A DNA stretch of 64,000 nt, from contig NC_083885.1 of assembly GCF_032452875.1 (NCBI RefSeq), forward strand, positions 62,628,425 to 62,692,424. Reading direction: 5' to 3'. The position numbers and the translations under genes are program-made. Shown in pieces: positions 1 through 10,990 of the stretch. Under the pieces are notes generated by a model. The model was not told the origin of the DNA. It saw only the letters and a list, made by a program, of their open reading frames with translations, and searched no databases. How positions within the stretch are numbered: the stretch's first letter is position 1; each line of letters starts with the position of its first letter. This DNA is from Bos javanicus. Taxonomy: Eukaryota; Chordata; Mammalia; Artiodactyla; Bovidae.

Positions 1-33
1 CCCTGCACCCGCTCAGCCCTCTGCCTCCTCCAG

Positions 34-3000
34 GAGCGGCGCCGGGCGGAGAGAGCTGAGCAACAGCGCTTCAGAACCGAGAAGGAGCGAGAGCGTCAGG
101 CCAAGCTGGCGGTGGGTGTCTCCCCTCCTCCTGGGAGCGGTTTTCCATTCGTGATCTTCTCTGTGACCCCAAGAAAGTCCACATGCGTATTATCCATGGA
201 TCTTGCTGTTGAAAGGGAGGGAAACCCCAACCCCAACTGAATTTAGCAGAAGGAGAGTTTTATTGGCTCATATAACTAAATTGCCTAAGGCAGGGCCTGC
301 TTCAGGCATGGCTGGATCAAGGGACTTAAATACTATCACAAAGACCCAGGTTTTCTCTTTCCATCCTTTGGCCTATATTTATGTGCACAATGTGTCCAGG
401 AGGGTGCCTGGCATGTTCCTGGTCTGAGCTCTGAAAATCCTGACTCCCATCAGTCCTAGGCAGGAGTGACCAAGGTCCAGTAGCAGGTCTGGCTTAAACT
501 CCTCTTTCTCTCTGGGACAAATCCTAGGATGTTTTCAGATTGTTCACCTGCCATTGTGGAGTGAATCACTGGCTGGTTGGGAGAAACTGAGGAGAACACT
601 CCCATTGCTATGGGCCTTGGAAACATGACCTGACTTGAATGACCCACTCATTTTCTTTTTTTTTTGGCCGCACCTCGCGGCGTGTGGGATCTTAGTTCCA
701 GGGTTTGAACCTGTGCCTCCTGCAGTAGAAGTGCAGATTCTTAACCACTGGACCACCAGGGAAGTCCCCCAAACCACTGTTAAAGAACAGGAATTGGGTG
801 CTGTGGTAGACAAAGGACTGGTCTCCCGGAGGAAGGGGACCCGAGCCAAGGGGTGCAGGCAGCCCCGAGAAGCTGGAAAAGGAAAGGGGGTGACTCTCCG
901 CTCACGGCCCTAGGAGGAGGCTGTGTGCCCCGTGACTTAGCCCCCGAGACCCACTGCAGACTGAGCTGCAGAAATGCAAGGTGATAAATTGACATTGCTT
1001 TAAGCCACTATGTTTGCAGATTACAGCAGTGAGAGGAAGCTCATTCAGGTGGGGAACTACGGGCAAGCCCCACACCTCGCCTGTCCCTCCAGTGGGGAAG
1101 GGCTTTGGTCGGGGCGAGCCTCTAATTCTGGGACATACAACGCAGACTTTCCGGATGTGGTCATGCCTCAGTGAAGGCATTCTGGAGCCCCTTCCTCAGG
1201 CTCAAGGTCAAGAGCCTCTTGACTCTGCCCCCTCCCCCACTCCCATGACCAGTTACCCTCTTTGCCCCTCTGAGGACAGTCATTCTCCTCTCATGAGACT
1301 AAAGGAGAGTAAGTCTCAGAGAGGGCAAGTACCTACACGGAGGTCACACAGCAAGATCACCGCTGACCATTGCAGGCTGGAGCACGCAGAGAAAAGCAAG
1401 CATATCCCCACCCCCCACGTCAGATTAAGTTTTCCTGGGGGCAGGGGCAGCATATTAAGGCTCAGAGAAGACAAAGGACTGGCCGGTGGTCACACACCCA
1501 GGCCTGGAAGGGCCAGGAGGAAGTATTTGCATCCTTGTCTGCTCTGATATTGACCTTGTCTCTGGTGAGCTTCCCTGGTGGCTCAAATGGTAAAGAATCT
1601 ACCTACAATGCAGGAGGCTGGGGTTGATCCCTGGGTTGGGAAGATCCCCTGGAGAGGAGAATGGCAACCCATCCAGTGTTCTTGCCTGGAGAATCCCATG
1701 GACAGAGGAGCCTGGAGGGCCACAGTTCATGGGGCTGCAGAGAGTCGGACACGACTGAAGCGACTAACACTTTCTCATGCTTGAGTCTGATTGACCCCTG
1801 GTTCACTCGGTGCAGAATTGGCCTCCCTGATGCCCCCCTCAGGTGCCCTCCCCTCTCAGTCTAGGGGGGTGGGGGAGGCCCAGGGGTGAACCCCGTTCTT
1901 CCCACAGGAGGAGAAGATGCGGAAGGAAGAGGAGGAGGCCAAGAAGCGGGCCGAGGACGACGCCAAGAAGAAGAAGGTTCTGTCCAACATGGGTGCCCAT
2001 TTTGGGGGTTATCTGGTCAAGGTGAGTTCAGCCTGCTGGGGCCTGAGGTCTGGGGTCCCGGGGGAGGCAGCTGGGGTCTGAGGGAGGAGGGGCTGGGGAG
2101 CCACCCCCCACCTCATGGTGTCCCCTTCCCACCCTCAGGCAGAACAGAAGCGAGGGAAGCGCCAGACGGGGCGTGAGATGAAACTGCGTATCCTGTCTGA
2201 GCGTAAAAAGCCTCTGAACATCGACCACATGGGAGAAGAGCAGCTCCGGTAGGCGGGAGGGGCCCGGGTGGCAGACAGGCAGATGGGGTGACCCCTGGCC
2301 CAGGTCTGAGTGGGCGGAAACGCCGGCGCTGTGTGACGGCAAGTGTCTCTCCCTCTCTGGGCCACTCCCCTGTGGAGTGCCACAGATGTAGGACTTATGT
2401 TTTTGGTGCCAAGACCTGTAGAGTCTGGGAGATGATAGGAAACCAGACCACAGGGCTGACCAAAATTGAGGCGATAACGTTGGTCTGATGATGTCCCCTG
2501 GGAATTCCAAACGGGCCCCCTCTTCTACCTGAATTAAAGCCAGACACACTGGCAACAATTTCCCAGGCAAATCGCTTCTGGTCGGAGCTCCGTCTTTCCC
2601 TTCACAGCTCACTCTGGGCACAGCCTGCCTCTCAGGATAAGCCCTCAGAGGGAAGGCCAGGGAGGGTCTTCCCTCGGGGGCCTCCTCTGTGTCTTAAGCG
2701 CCCAGGCACGGCCCTTAAAGTCAGAAACACCCACCACCCCAGAGGCGGCGCAGAGAGGGGACTTGGAGCTCAGTACCTGAGACTGCTTGCCAGGGGTCAG
2801 TGCCAGCTCCACCACTTAAGCTATGTGATCTTAGGCAGTTGTTGACCTCCTCTGAGTCTTGCTTTCCTCACTGGTAAAAGGAGGCTGTGATAACAGAGTC
2901 TACCTCACAGAGCAGTGAAATGTCAGCGAGCAGTAGCCCATGTGGAGGGCTTGCAGCTCTGTGAGGTAGATACCATTATACTATCATCACCGTCAGCTTA

Positions 3001-4756
3001 GAGATAACAAACCAGAACATTAAAAAAGCCAGCAAACAAAAAAGGGCACAGAGGGGTTAAAGAACCTTTCCAGGGTTGCACAGCCTGCAGGCACAAGAGT
3101 GGGGATTGGAACCCAGGAAGTCTGGTGTGGTAATCTGTGTTCTTCATCATGTATTTACGAAGGGGCATGATGGTAAATGCTTCCCGAGTGGATCTCCAGA
3201 GGCTAAAAGTCCACATCTCAGCGTCTGCTCATTTCCATGGTGTAAATGCTCCCAGGACGCTGATTTCAAACCCCCAGTGTGAGGACCCTGTGCTCAGAGT
3301 TGGGGATGGATATGCAGAGTCGACTCTAGCCCCCTCCCTCCCAGGAAACATTATCGCGGGGCCTGGACTAAATAGTATGTCGCTTGGCCATAGTCACAAG
3401 CCAGAGAATTCCAGATCTGGTGTTTGAACCTATGCTTTCTGACTCCAGGACCGGGGCCCTTAGCCATGCTACTATTCTCCCTTAGAGAGACAGGGGCATG
3501 GAGAAGCGGGCAGAGATTTAAAGACCCCCTGCTGCAATCTACTTTGCATGTTAACAAAAGGGCCCCAAATTATTAACACAATGGCACCAGTAAAGCCAAA
3601 TTCAAAGGGTTCCCTCAGCCCCTCTGGGCCCGGGCCCGGCCTGGCTCCCTTCCCTGACAGCCCTTCTGCCCGGCCAGGGAGAAGGCCCAGGAACTGTCGG
3701 ACTGGATCCACCAGCTGGAGTCAGAGAAGTTTGACCTGATGGCGAAGCTGAAGCAGCAGAAATATGAGGTGAGACCCGTGTTTGCTGGAGGCCAGGCCGG
3801 GCTGGGGCTGGGGCTGGGGCTGGGTGCTTGGCTGGGTTTGGGTCAGGGGGCAGGGGGCGGCTATTCCTCCAGCTCTACCAACACATCCCTCTGGTCTCCG
3901 CAGATCAACGTTCTGTACAACCGCATCAGCCACGCCCAGAAGTTGTAAGTGTGAACGAGCCTGTGCCCCACACCCGTCCCTCTGACTCTGTCTCTCCTGC
4001 TGCCCCTGACTCTGAGTTTCAGCCCCAGCCACCCTCTCTTGGGGGCTCTGTCTTCATCCCTCTTTCTCTGGAACGTTCTCATAACCTGTCCTTTTCTCTC
4101 CATCTCCGGTTCTCTTCTGGGGTCTCAATCCCCCTTTCTATGTTCCTCTTAATCACTAGTCCTCCGAGGCGGGGGGGTGATCTCCCCCCCACACACACCC
4201 AGGGGACATCAGGGGATGTCCGGAACACGTTTGGGGAGGGGGTCCTACTGTCCCCTGCTGGGAGGAGCTCAGGGCTCCTGTTCAGTGTCCTGCGATGCTC
4301 AGGACGGTCCCCAAATGTCGCCGGTGCTGATGTCGAGAAGCACGGCTTTTTCTCTGTTTTCACTCTGTCTCCCCGCCCTGCTTCCCTCCCTCTCTCCATC
4401 TTTCTGCCTCAGTTTCCATCTTTCTCTTCCCCCGCAGCCTCCCCGGCCCTCTCTCTGTCACTGTCCCCTTCCTCCCCCCAGCTCTGTGTCCATAACCATT
4501 TATCAGTGCCCACGTGAACATCCTGAGCTGGCCCAGTGACACCACCTCTCGCCTGTCCATGGGCTGGTGATGGCTAATCGTGCCACCCCAGGCAGCGAAC
4601 CCCCCCAAGAGCAGGCAGTGGCGGGCATCTTCCCCTGGCAGGGAGGGCGGGGCCCATCTCAGAGGTGGGCGGGGAGGAGCTCCTTCCTGACACCCCTCCT
4701 TCTCCTCCAGCCGGAAGGGGGCCGGGAAGGGCCGCGTCGGAGGCCGCTGGAAGTGA
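34..4756 (+). CDS. TNNT1: Troponin T, slow skeletal muscle, 3' part (C-terminal 159 residues)
   Basis: Six coding exons: 34-111, 1908-2021, 2139-2248, 3678-3768, 3904-3944 and 4711-4756 (stop TGA 4754-4756). All introns are GT-AG and phases match throughout. The 5' exons lie before the window. The protein is the tropomyosin-binding subunit of the troponin complex on slow-twitch thin filaments. Visible parts are the charged helix starting ERRRAERAEQQRF, the Lys/Glu-rich stretch with KKKKVLSNMGAHFGGYLVK, the segment QELSDWIHQLESEKFDL that pairs with troponin I, INVLYNRISHAQKF, and the Lys/Arg/Gly tail ending GGRWK, which is diagnostic for this paralogue. These were compared from memory with human TNNT1. 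The gene sits beside PPP1R12C as in human. An extended form of exon 3678-3768, known in human, would meet a TGA here (see findings). Identification is very secure. Confidence 0.97.
651..770 (-). mobile_element. CHR-type tRNA-Glu-derived SINE
   Basis: The minus strand reads GGGACTTCCCTGGTGGTCCA and ends in an A-rich tail (T run 654-665 on plus). It lies in a TNNT1 intron. Confidence 0.85.
1568..1773 (+). mobile_element. Bov-tA SINE
   Basis: Starts with a tRNA-like CTTCCCTGGTGGCTCA head followed by the BovA body ending AGTCGGACACGACTGAAGCG. Lies in a TNNT1 intron. Confidence 0.88.
2030..2100 (+). repeat. Short 36-bp-family minisatellite remnant, G-rich on plus
   Basis: One to two decayed units with GGGTCTGAGGGAGGAGGGGC in the TNNT1 intron after exon 1908-2021. 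Confidence 0.65.
2790..2955 (+). mobile_element. MIR SINE remnant
   Basis: Old tRNA-derived SINE core: a CCAGCTCCACCACTTAAGCT segment, then a 'tcctcactggtaaaa' segment. Lies in a TNNT1 intron. Confidence 0.65.
3040..3160 (+). mobile_element. MIR-like remnant
   Basis: Contains the conserved 'ggttgcacagcc...ggattggaacccagg' pattern of MIR 3' halves. Confidence 0.55.
3796..3828 (+). repeat. (GGGGCT)n simple repeat in a TNNT1 intron
   Basis: About four to five tandem GGGGCT units on the sense strand between exons 3678-3768 and 3904-3944. The run could form a G-quadruplex in RNA. Confidence 0.7.
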
Positions 4757-4849
4757 GGAGCTGGGCACAGCGCCCCCCCACCCCCTCGAGGCACCTGGGA
4801 GTCCTTGGCGTGTGTGCCCATCCGGGGTGTGTGTCCATCTGGGGCTTGA

Positions 4850-4855
4850 AATAAA
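4850..4855 (+). terminator. TNNT1: TNNT1 polyadenylation signal AATAAA
   Basis: A canonical AATAAA lies 94 bases after the TNNT1 stop codon, so the 3' UTR is very short. A cleavage site near 4870-4880 is expected. A GT-rich stretch (tgctgagtcctgtgtt) follows, as expected for a downstream element. Confidence 0.85.
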
Positions 4856-5077
4856 TGCTCCCCCTGCAGCACGTGCTGAGTCCTGTGTTATTATGAACGC
4901 CCAGCTGGCCATGGCGAGGGCACCAGCTCACAGCTGCTGGGAGAATCCTCTCACCAATCTTGAGGACCATGTGTAAGACTGACCCCTCACCCACAGCTGG
5001 TGGTCACGCAGAACGGTGCGACCTCTCTGGAAAGGAGTCGGGCAGGTCTTCAAAAAGTTAACCATAGTGTTACCATT

Positions 5078-5420
5078 TGTTGTTGTTTAGTGGCTCAGTT
5101 GTGTCTGAGTCTTTGCGACTCTGTGGACTGTAGCCTGCCAGGCTCCTCTGTCCATGGGGCTCTCCAGGCGAGAACACTGGAGTGGGTTGCCATTTCCTTC
5201 TCCAGGGGATCTTCCTGACCTGGGGATCAAACCCCCATCTCCTGCATTGGTAGGTGGGATCTTTACCGCTGAGCCATGCTGCTGCTGCTGCTAAGTCGAT
5301 TCAGTTGTGTCCGACTCTGTGCGACCCCAGAGATGGCAGCCCACCAGGCTCCCCCGTCCCTGAGATTCTCCAGGCAACAACACTGGAGTGGGTTGCCATT
5401 TCCTTCTCCAACCGCTGAGC
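5078..5420 (-). mobile_element. Two adjacent Bov SINE pieces (Bov-tA then Bov-A)
   Basis: 5078-5273 is a minus-strand Bov-tA with tRNA-like part. 5274-5420 starts with (GCT)n and is a second minus-strand BovA unit. They lie in the intergenic stretch after TNNT1. Confidence 0.85.
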
Positions 5421-5429
5421 CTTAGGCCC

Positions 5430-6180
5430 TAGCAATTCCGCCCCAAGAGAACGGAAAATCTATATTCTCACGAACACATGTACAGGAATCTCAGCAGCAG
5501 CATAGCTCAGGATACCCAAGAAGCGAGAACAACCCAAACGGCCATCCACTGGTGAACAGATATGAGGGAACACTATTCAGCTGTAAAAAGCAATGCGGCT
5601 CTCACACAGGCTTCAGTGCAGATGAGCCTGCAAATCAGAATGAAGGAAGCTAGACGCAAATGGCCACACACTATGCGATTCCATTGATGTGAAATTTCTA
5701 GAAGGCAAATCCACAGAGGCAGGGAGCAGAGGTGGTCTCCAGGGACACAGGAGAAGGAAGGAGTGGGGGAGGGTAATGGCTAGGCGGATGGTGCTTCTTC
5801 TGGGGGTGATGAGAGTGTTCTGGCATTACAACCTTGTGAATAGACTAAAAAAAACCCCTCTGATCACGTTACTATTAAGATATATATGAGATAGATAACC
5901 AACAAGGACCTGCTGTAGAGCACAGGGAACTCTGCTCGATGTATTGTAGCAGGGCAGTCCGGTAGTTAGGACTCCGGGCTTCCACTGCCAGGGTCTTGGG
6001 TTCAATCCCTGGTTGGGGAACTATGATCGCGAAAGCCACACGATGCAGCCAAACAAACAAACCCCAAACTAATAACCTATAAGGGAAAAGAATCTGTAAA
6101 AATCTCTATATATAACTGGGTCACTTTGCTGTAACCTGAAACTAACGCAACGTTGTAAGTTAACTAGACTTCAATTTTTT
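5430..6180 (+). mobile_element. L1 3' end, interrupted by a CHR SINE (5949-6056)
   Basis: The text resembles L1 3' ends ('aacccaaacggccatccactggtgaac', 'gattccattgatgtgaaa', 'aacgttgtaagttaactagacttcaat'). A plus-strand CHR SINE splits it. Confidence 0.7.
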
Positions 6181-6239
6181 AAAATGGCTAAAAATAAATA
6201 AATAAAAGCACTATGGGTCTTGGAAAAAAAAAAAAAAAG

Positions 6240-7230
6240 AAAAGAAATCCTAAAGTGGATAAACCTAAAGAAAACGAAGCCTGCCATCAGGTGCCTCCCG
6301 CCTTCCTGCTCGGCTTCCACCTGTGAGGTCGCAGACTGGTCCCGAGATGATTTCTGGAGCTCTGCGCCGTCCCATCCGCTTCCCAGAAGGAAGGCAGGAA
6401 AAGACGAGAAGGCAGACACGGGCACCTCTTGGCCGAGTCAAACCACTTTCCGAAGCCTTCCTGGACAGCCCCCACCCCGCCCTAGTCGTGCTCACTTACA
6501 TCTTATCGCGACCCCTGACCGCAGAGATGACTAGGTCTCCTCTGGCTCTGGAGCCAGCTGGGTGTGTTGCTGCTCCAAACAAAAGCAGGCTTCTTGTGTT
6601 TGAGGAAGGATGCAGTAGTGATGGGCAGGCAGTTGGCGGTCTCCGACCCAGTCTCCGGCCACCCACATACAGAGTCCCCGTGCCTGGAACACACGCCCAG
6701 GCTCCCCTCGGATGAAGGTCCAGAGTCTCAGGGAGGCAGATCAGCTTTGTCTGTCCGGCTTGGGTGTGCCTCTGGGTGCTTTGACATTATATAAATACAA
6801 ACACAAGCTCTCCCTCTCTAGCTAACCCATGCTGGTGGAGATGGAGCAGGGCCATTGCAATACTGGTAATTTAGAAACAAACCTCCCACGTGGGAAAGAG
6901 GAGAGAGAGAAGCACACTGAAGTCATTGGGGAGGAGAAGAGATCTTAGGTACAGATCTGGAAAATCTGGGAACCTGGTTCTAGATTTTGGATAAAATGCA
7001 TTTTTTATAAGCACCGTGGTCCCTGACACTGCAAGGCGGAGGGCTTCTTTCTGGGCCTGTGTCCTTGGATAACCTTTGGGAAGATGCCATTCTTGAGATG
7101 GTTGTCAACTTCAAAGCCTGTTGGCATGAGTTTAAGGACACAGCGGATGTTTTCGTGTGTTGAAAGTCACAGCAGGTCAGCCACAGGGTGCCTTTCGCAA
7201 TATAATTCTCTCTCTTTTTAACAATTAATT
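6240..7230. other. Intergenic stretch without recognised gene or clear repeat
   Basis: Short open frames occur on both strands but none shows recognisable protein sequence. An A-rich run lies at 6223-6245. I see nothing functional. Confidence 0.5.
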
Positions 7231-7241
7231 AATCGGTATTT

Positions 7242-7520
7242 CTGAGAAGGCAATGGCACCCCACTCCAGTACTCTTGCCTGGAAAATCCCATGGATGGAG
7301 GAGCCCGGTAGGCTGCAGTCCATGGGGTCGCTGGGAGTCGGTCACGACTGAGCGACTTCACTTTCACTTTTCACTTTCATGCATTGGAGAAGGAAATGGC
7401 AACCCACTCCAGTGTTCTTGCCTGGAGAATCCCAGGGACAGGGGAGCCTGGTGAGCTGCGGTCCATGGGGTCGCACAGAGTCAGACACGACTGAAGCGAC
7501 TTAGCAGCAGCAGCAGCAGC
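7242..7520 (+). mobile_element. Bov-A2 SINE with target-site duplication
   Basis: Two BovA monomers joined by CACTTTCACTTTTCACTTTC and ending in (CAG)n. Flanks AATCGGTATTT (7231-7241) and AATCGTTATTT (7521-7531) are an 11-bp duplication with one mismatch. Confidence 0.9.
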
Positions 7521-7527
7521 AATCGTT

Positions 7528-7697
7528 ATTTATTTTGGCTGTGCTGTCTCTTCATTGAGGTGTGGGCTTCTCTAGCTGCGGTTTGAATTCTCAGTACTTG
7601 CTGCATGTGGGATCTCAGTTCCCGACCAGGGGTCGAACCCATGTCCCCTTCACTGAGAACATGAAGTCTTATCCACTGGACCACCAGGGAAGTCCTA
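7528..7697 (-). mobile_element. CHR-type SINE (long form)
   Basis: Minus-strand GGACTTCCCTGGTGGTCCAG head at 7697; the A-rich tail side abuts the Bov-A2 copy. Confidence 0.8.
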
Positions 7698-8529
7698 ACA
7701 ATATAATTCTCTCTTAAATGTAAAAGGTTCATTTGTGCAAATAACTCTTTCAAGGACGGTTAAAATAGAAGTTAGAACTGACTTCTACTATGCTTACCCC
7801 TGTTTTCTCACAGAACAGAGGAGTCAACTTGATACTTTGTGAATGTCCTCTTGCATCCCTTTATCCGAACCATCTTTATGAGGTCAGTTTTTCTGCCTCT
7901 TGCAGGGAAAAAGGGAACATGTTATCTTTCCAAGGCTATTTTCACCAGCTGTGAGGTTAAGCATCAACATTCCAGTGCTAGCATTGAGAGAAAACAACAG
8001 GCTTGAGAAGTGAAAAAAACCTTCACCGTGGAAAAGAGAAGGGCAGAAGAGAATTGTAATGAGTAAAATATAAAAATGCCTGTACAGAGCCAACGTCTAC
8101 CTATGAGACAGGCCAGGTACACCGTCTCAACAGCTCCTGGAGGCAGAGATGAAGAGATTAAGCCTAGGTCCTAGATCAGACCCCACAGTTAGGAAGTGTC
8201 AAGAGACAAGATCAAATCTAGGAATGCCTAAACCAGAGCTGGAATTCTTATCCATTGTAGTAGAAAAGAATTTGTTAAACAGAGGTTCAAGTCTAAATGC
8301 AGCAGTCAACCTAAAGATGGCTAACAAAACTCACAGTGGGAGCATGTCCCATAGGAGGTTGTGTGGGTTGAGCAGATACTCTAAATCGTGTCTCCTGTAA
8401 ATAAAAATCATAAAACTATAGACATATTTATATCACAGATTACAGACACAGCGAACACAAGCTTCCAAAAACAGTATACACTGGGCTATAGACACAACCA
8501 CAAACACACACATCACAGTTATGCACACG

Positions 8530-8668
8530 TCGGGAAGATCCCCTGGAGAAGGAAAGGGCAACCCACTCCAGTATTCTTGCTTGGAGAATCCCATGGACGG
8601 AGGAGCCTTGTGGGCTACAGTCCACGGGGTCATAAAGAGTTGGACACGACTTCACTTTTCACTTTATA
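8530..8668 (+). mobile_element. BovA SINE monomer
   Basis: Starts at GGGAAGATCCCCTGGAGAAG and ends GAGTTGGACACGACTTCACT. Confidence 0.85.
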
Positions 8669-8961
8669 GAGACACAGATAACCAAAGACACCCTAACAAC
8701 ATACACACCATTCAAGCTGCCTGGAGAAGAAGGTGGGTGTATACGTTGAATGGGAAGTGTGGGATTGAAGGACTACATATCCCCAAAGCCACCCCAACTG
8801 CTATCCCTTTTGTATCCATCCCAGTGGTCTCCAGACTTCACGGGATCTGTAGTTTATTTCTTAGCACAGGCCCAAGAACTTTAAAGTGGGTAGAGCTGAT
8901 CTGACATTCCTTGGAAAACAGAACTCTTGCCTCTGTATTTCAGAGCCATTCTTTGTGATTT

Positions 8962-9237
8962 TCGGAGAAGGCAATGGCAACCCACTCCAGTACTCTTGCC
9001 TGGAAAATTCCATGGACTGAGGAGCCTGGTAGGCTGCAGCCCATGGGGTTGCTAAGAGTTGGACACGACTGAGCGACTTCACTTTCACTTTTCACTTTCA
9101 TGCATTGAAGAAGGAAATGGCAACCCACTTCAGTGTTCTTGCCTGGAGAATCCCAGGGACGGAGGAACCTGGTGGGCTGCCATCTATGGGGTCGCACAGA
9201 GTCGGACACGACTGAAGCCACTTAGCAGCAGTAGCAG
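8962..9237 (+). mobile_element. Bov-A2 SINE with perfect target-site duplication
   Basis: Dimeric BovA with flanking CTTTGTGATTT at 8951-8961 and 9238-9248. The insertion lies just upstream of the PPP1R12C motif array. Confidence 0.92.
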
Positions 9238-9398
9238 CTTTGTGATTTGTATAGGTCTTTTCTCTGGTTTCGGAGTGCTTGCTTCCTTCCCAATGAGGAT
9301 TAAGGTGCAGAGTACTTAAGATGAGGCTCACATCGTGCTTTATGATGTTATGTATGAGTCAACTCACCCTCCACGTCCATAAAAAGTCCTCGCCTTGG

Positions 9399-10312
9399 AC
9401 TACAAATCCCAGCATGGCTTGCGAGGACGAACAGCCCGGACTACATTTCCCAGCCTGCTCCACGTCCCAAGATGGTAGCAAGTAGAGGGGAGGGCCGGTG
9501 AAGGCTCTGAGGAGCTGTTATTGCGGACCCTGCCTCTTGGGTTCCCTTTCTGATGTAATCCAGGGGTTCCATCAGGGACTGGGGGTGCTTTGGACCAACC
9601 GTGCCTTTAGGGTCGTGGCCCCCAGTACTACGTTTCCCAGCGTGCCCAGCGGCCGATTGCCGTGACCTTTGTACCGTAATTTTTACTTCCCAAGGTGCCC
9701 TAGGCGGTCACCCAGGGATTTTCTTGGTGTAAGGGTTGCGGACTCAATTTCCCATGGTATCTGGCGTTTCTCAGGACCTAGGGAATCCATTCATTTATTC
9801 ATTCATTCAAAATACTGTTCCCGATCGCGTTTTATTAGGTCTTGGCAATGGGAACAGGGATGCACACAGACGACAAAAATCCCTGTTCTCCTGGGGCTTA
9901 TTTCTAGTTGAAGGGATAAAACAAACCCCAAATAAGTAAATCACATGGTATGAGGAAAGCGGTAAGGTGTATGGAAAAATTAGTTCTGTATTTTTTAGGA
10001 CTCCCGGGCTATCAAGTCCGTTTCCCGCTTGGGTTCCTTGATACTCTGAACTACATTTCCCACATGCCCCGGGGCACATCTCCGGCCTTTAGACTCCATT
10101 TCCCAGCACCCCCAGGGGGCATCCTCTTAATCAGATTTCCTTTTGAAACCGCTGAGCCGCGAATTTCCCAGTGTACCTCGGGGCAGATCGAGGCCGGAAT
10201 GTGGCCGAGACAGATTTCCGCTTGTGGACTCCACTTTCCAGAGCGCCCCGCGGCCTTCTCTGAGGCTGTTGCCACGACCTCTCCCGGCTGCGGACTCCAT
10301 TTCCCAGCGCGC
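9399..10312 (+). promoter_or_regulatory. Array of about ten ZNF143/THAP11-like motifs upstream of PPP1R12C
   Basis: Same-strand copies related to ACTACAATTCCCAGCATGC: 9399-9417, 9440-9458, 9627-9645, 9682-9699 (degenerate), 9742-9760, 10050-10068, 10093-10111, 10158-10176, 10228-10247, 10294-10312. Most are followed by a GC-rich block like GCGCCCCGGGGC. Spacing is about 40-70 bases, apart from 187 between the second and third and 308 where an old repeat lies at 9786-9960. Factor identity is inferred from the known SBS consensus. Confidence 0.65.
9786..9960 (+). mobile_element. Ancient interspersed-repeat remnant inside the promoter motif array
   Basis: A 'ttcattcattcaaaatactgttc...cctgttctcctggggcttatttctag' pattern common to old mammalian LINE/SINE remnants. 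The family is not certain. It accounts for the wide gap between motif copies at 9760 and 10050. Confidence 0.5.
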
Positions 10313-10990
10313 CCCGGGGCGGCGTGGTGACGTTGCGCGCCGGGCGGGGGCCGGTAGATCCTTGGGCGGCGCGGGGCTGGCGGCAGTTCCCGGCGGCCCG
10401 GGGGCGGGCGGTGGCGGCGGCGGCGGCAGCTTGGGGCTCGGTCCTTGGCGCTCGCTCGCTCGCTCACGGGCGGGCGGGCGGCGCGATGTCGGGCGAGGAC
10501 GGCCCCGGGGCGGGCCCCGGGGCGGCGGCAGCAGCGGCCCGCGAGCGGCGGCGGGAGCAGCTGCGGCAGTGGGGGGCGCGGGCGGGCGCCGAGCCGGGCC
10601 CCGGGGAGCGGCGCGCCCGCACCGTGCGCTTCGAGCGCGCCGCTGAGTTCCTGGCGGCCTGCGCGGGCGGCGACCTGGACGAGGCGCGCCTGATGCTGCG
10701 CGCGGCCGACCCCGGCCCCGGCGCCGAGCTGGACCCCGCCGCCCCGCCGCCCGCCCGCGCCGTGCTCGACTCCACCAACGCCGACGGCATCAGCGCCCTG
10801 CACCAGGTCAGCGCCCGGGTCTGCGCCGCCCGGAGCACCCTCCCTCCCCTGCCCGGAGGCACCCCGGCCGGCCCTGCTCTGAGCCGTCCCCCTTTCCCTT
10901 CCGTCCCACCTGGGGCTCCCCTCTCCCGACCCTGAGCCTCTGGAGCTGACGTTGGCTTTTGCCATTCTGAGCCGCCCTTTCCCTGGCCCC
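10140..10990 (+). promoter_or_regulatory. PPP1R12C: PPP1R12C CpG island (promoter, 5' UTR, exon 1)
   Basis: Very high GC and dense CpG surround the start codon at 10486, with GGCGGG boxes just upstream and no TATA box. This is a typical housekeeping promoter. A CRE-like TGACGT lies at 10328-10333. Confidence 0.8.
10450..10465 (+). promoter_or_regulatory. Orthologue of the human AAVS1 Rep-binding element (GCTC x4)
   Basis: Four perfect tandem GCTC units lie 20 bases before the PPP1R12C start codon, where human AAVS1 has its Rep-binding element. In human a GGTTGG nicking core lies about 8 bases upstream. Here the aligned core is GCTTGG (10429-10434), and an extra short insertion widens the spacer to 15 bases. 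The host function of the run is unknown; it may simply be conserved 5' UTR sequence. Confidence 0.7.

Noticed and set aside
5891..6060. tRNA-like sequences with A/B-box resemblance
   Set aside because: They are heads of CHR and Bov-tA SINEs, which are tRNA-derived, not functional tRNA genes.
9399..9417. Possible separate gene promoter (bidirectional) at the motif array
   Set aside because: No exon or coding similarity on the minus strand upstream; the nearest product is PPP1R12C.
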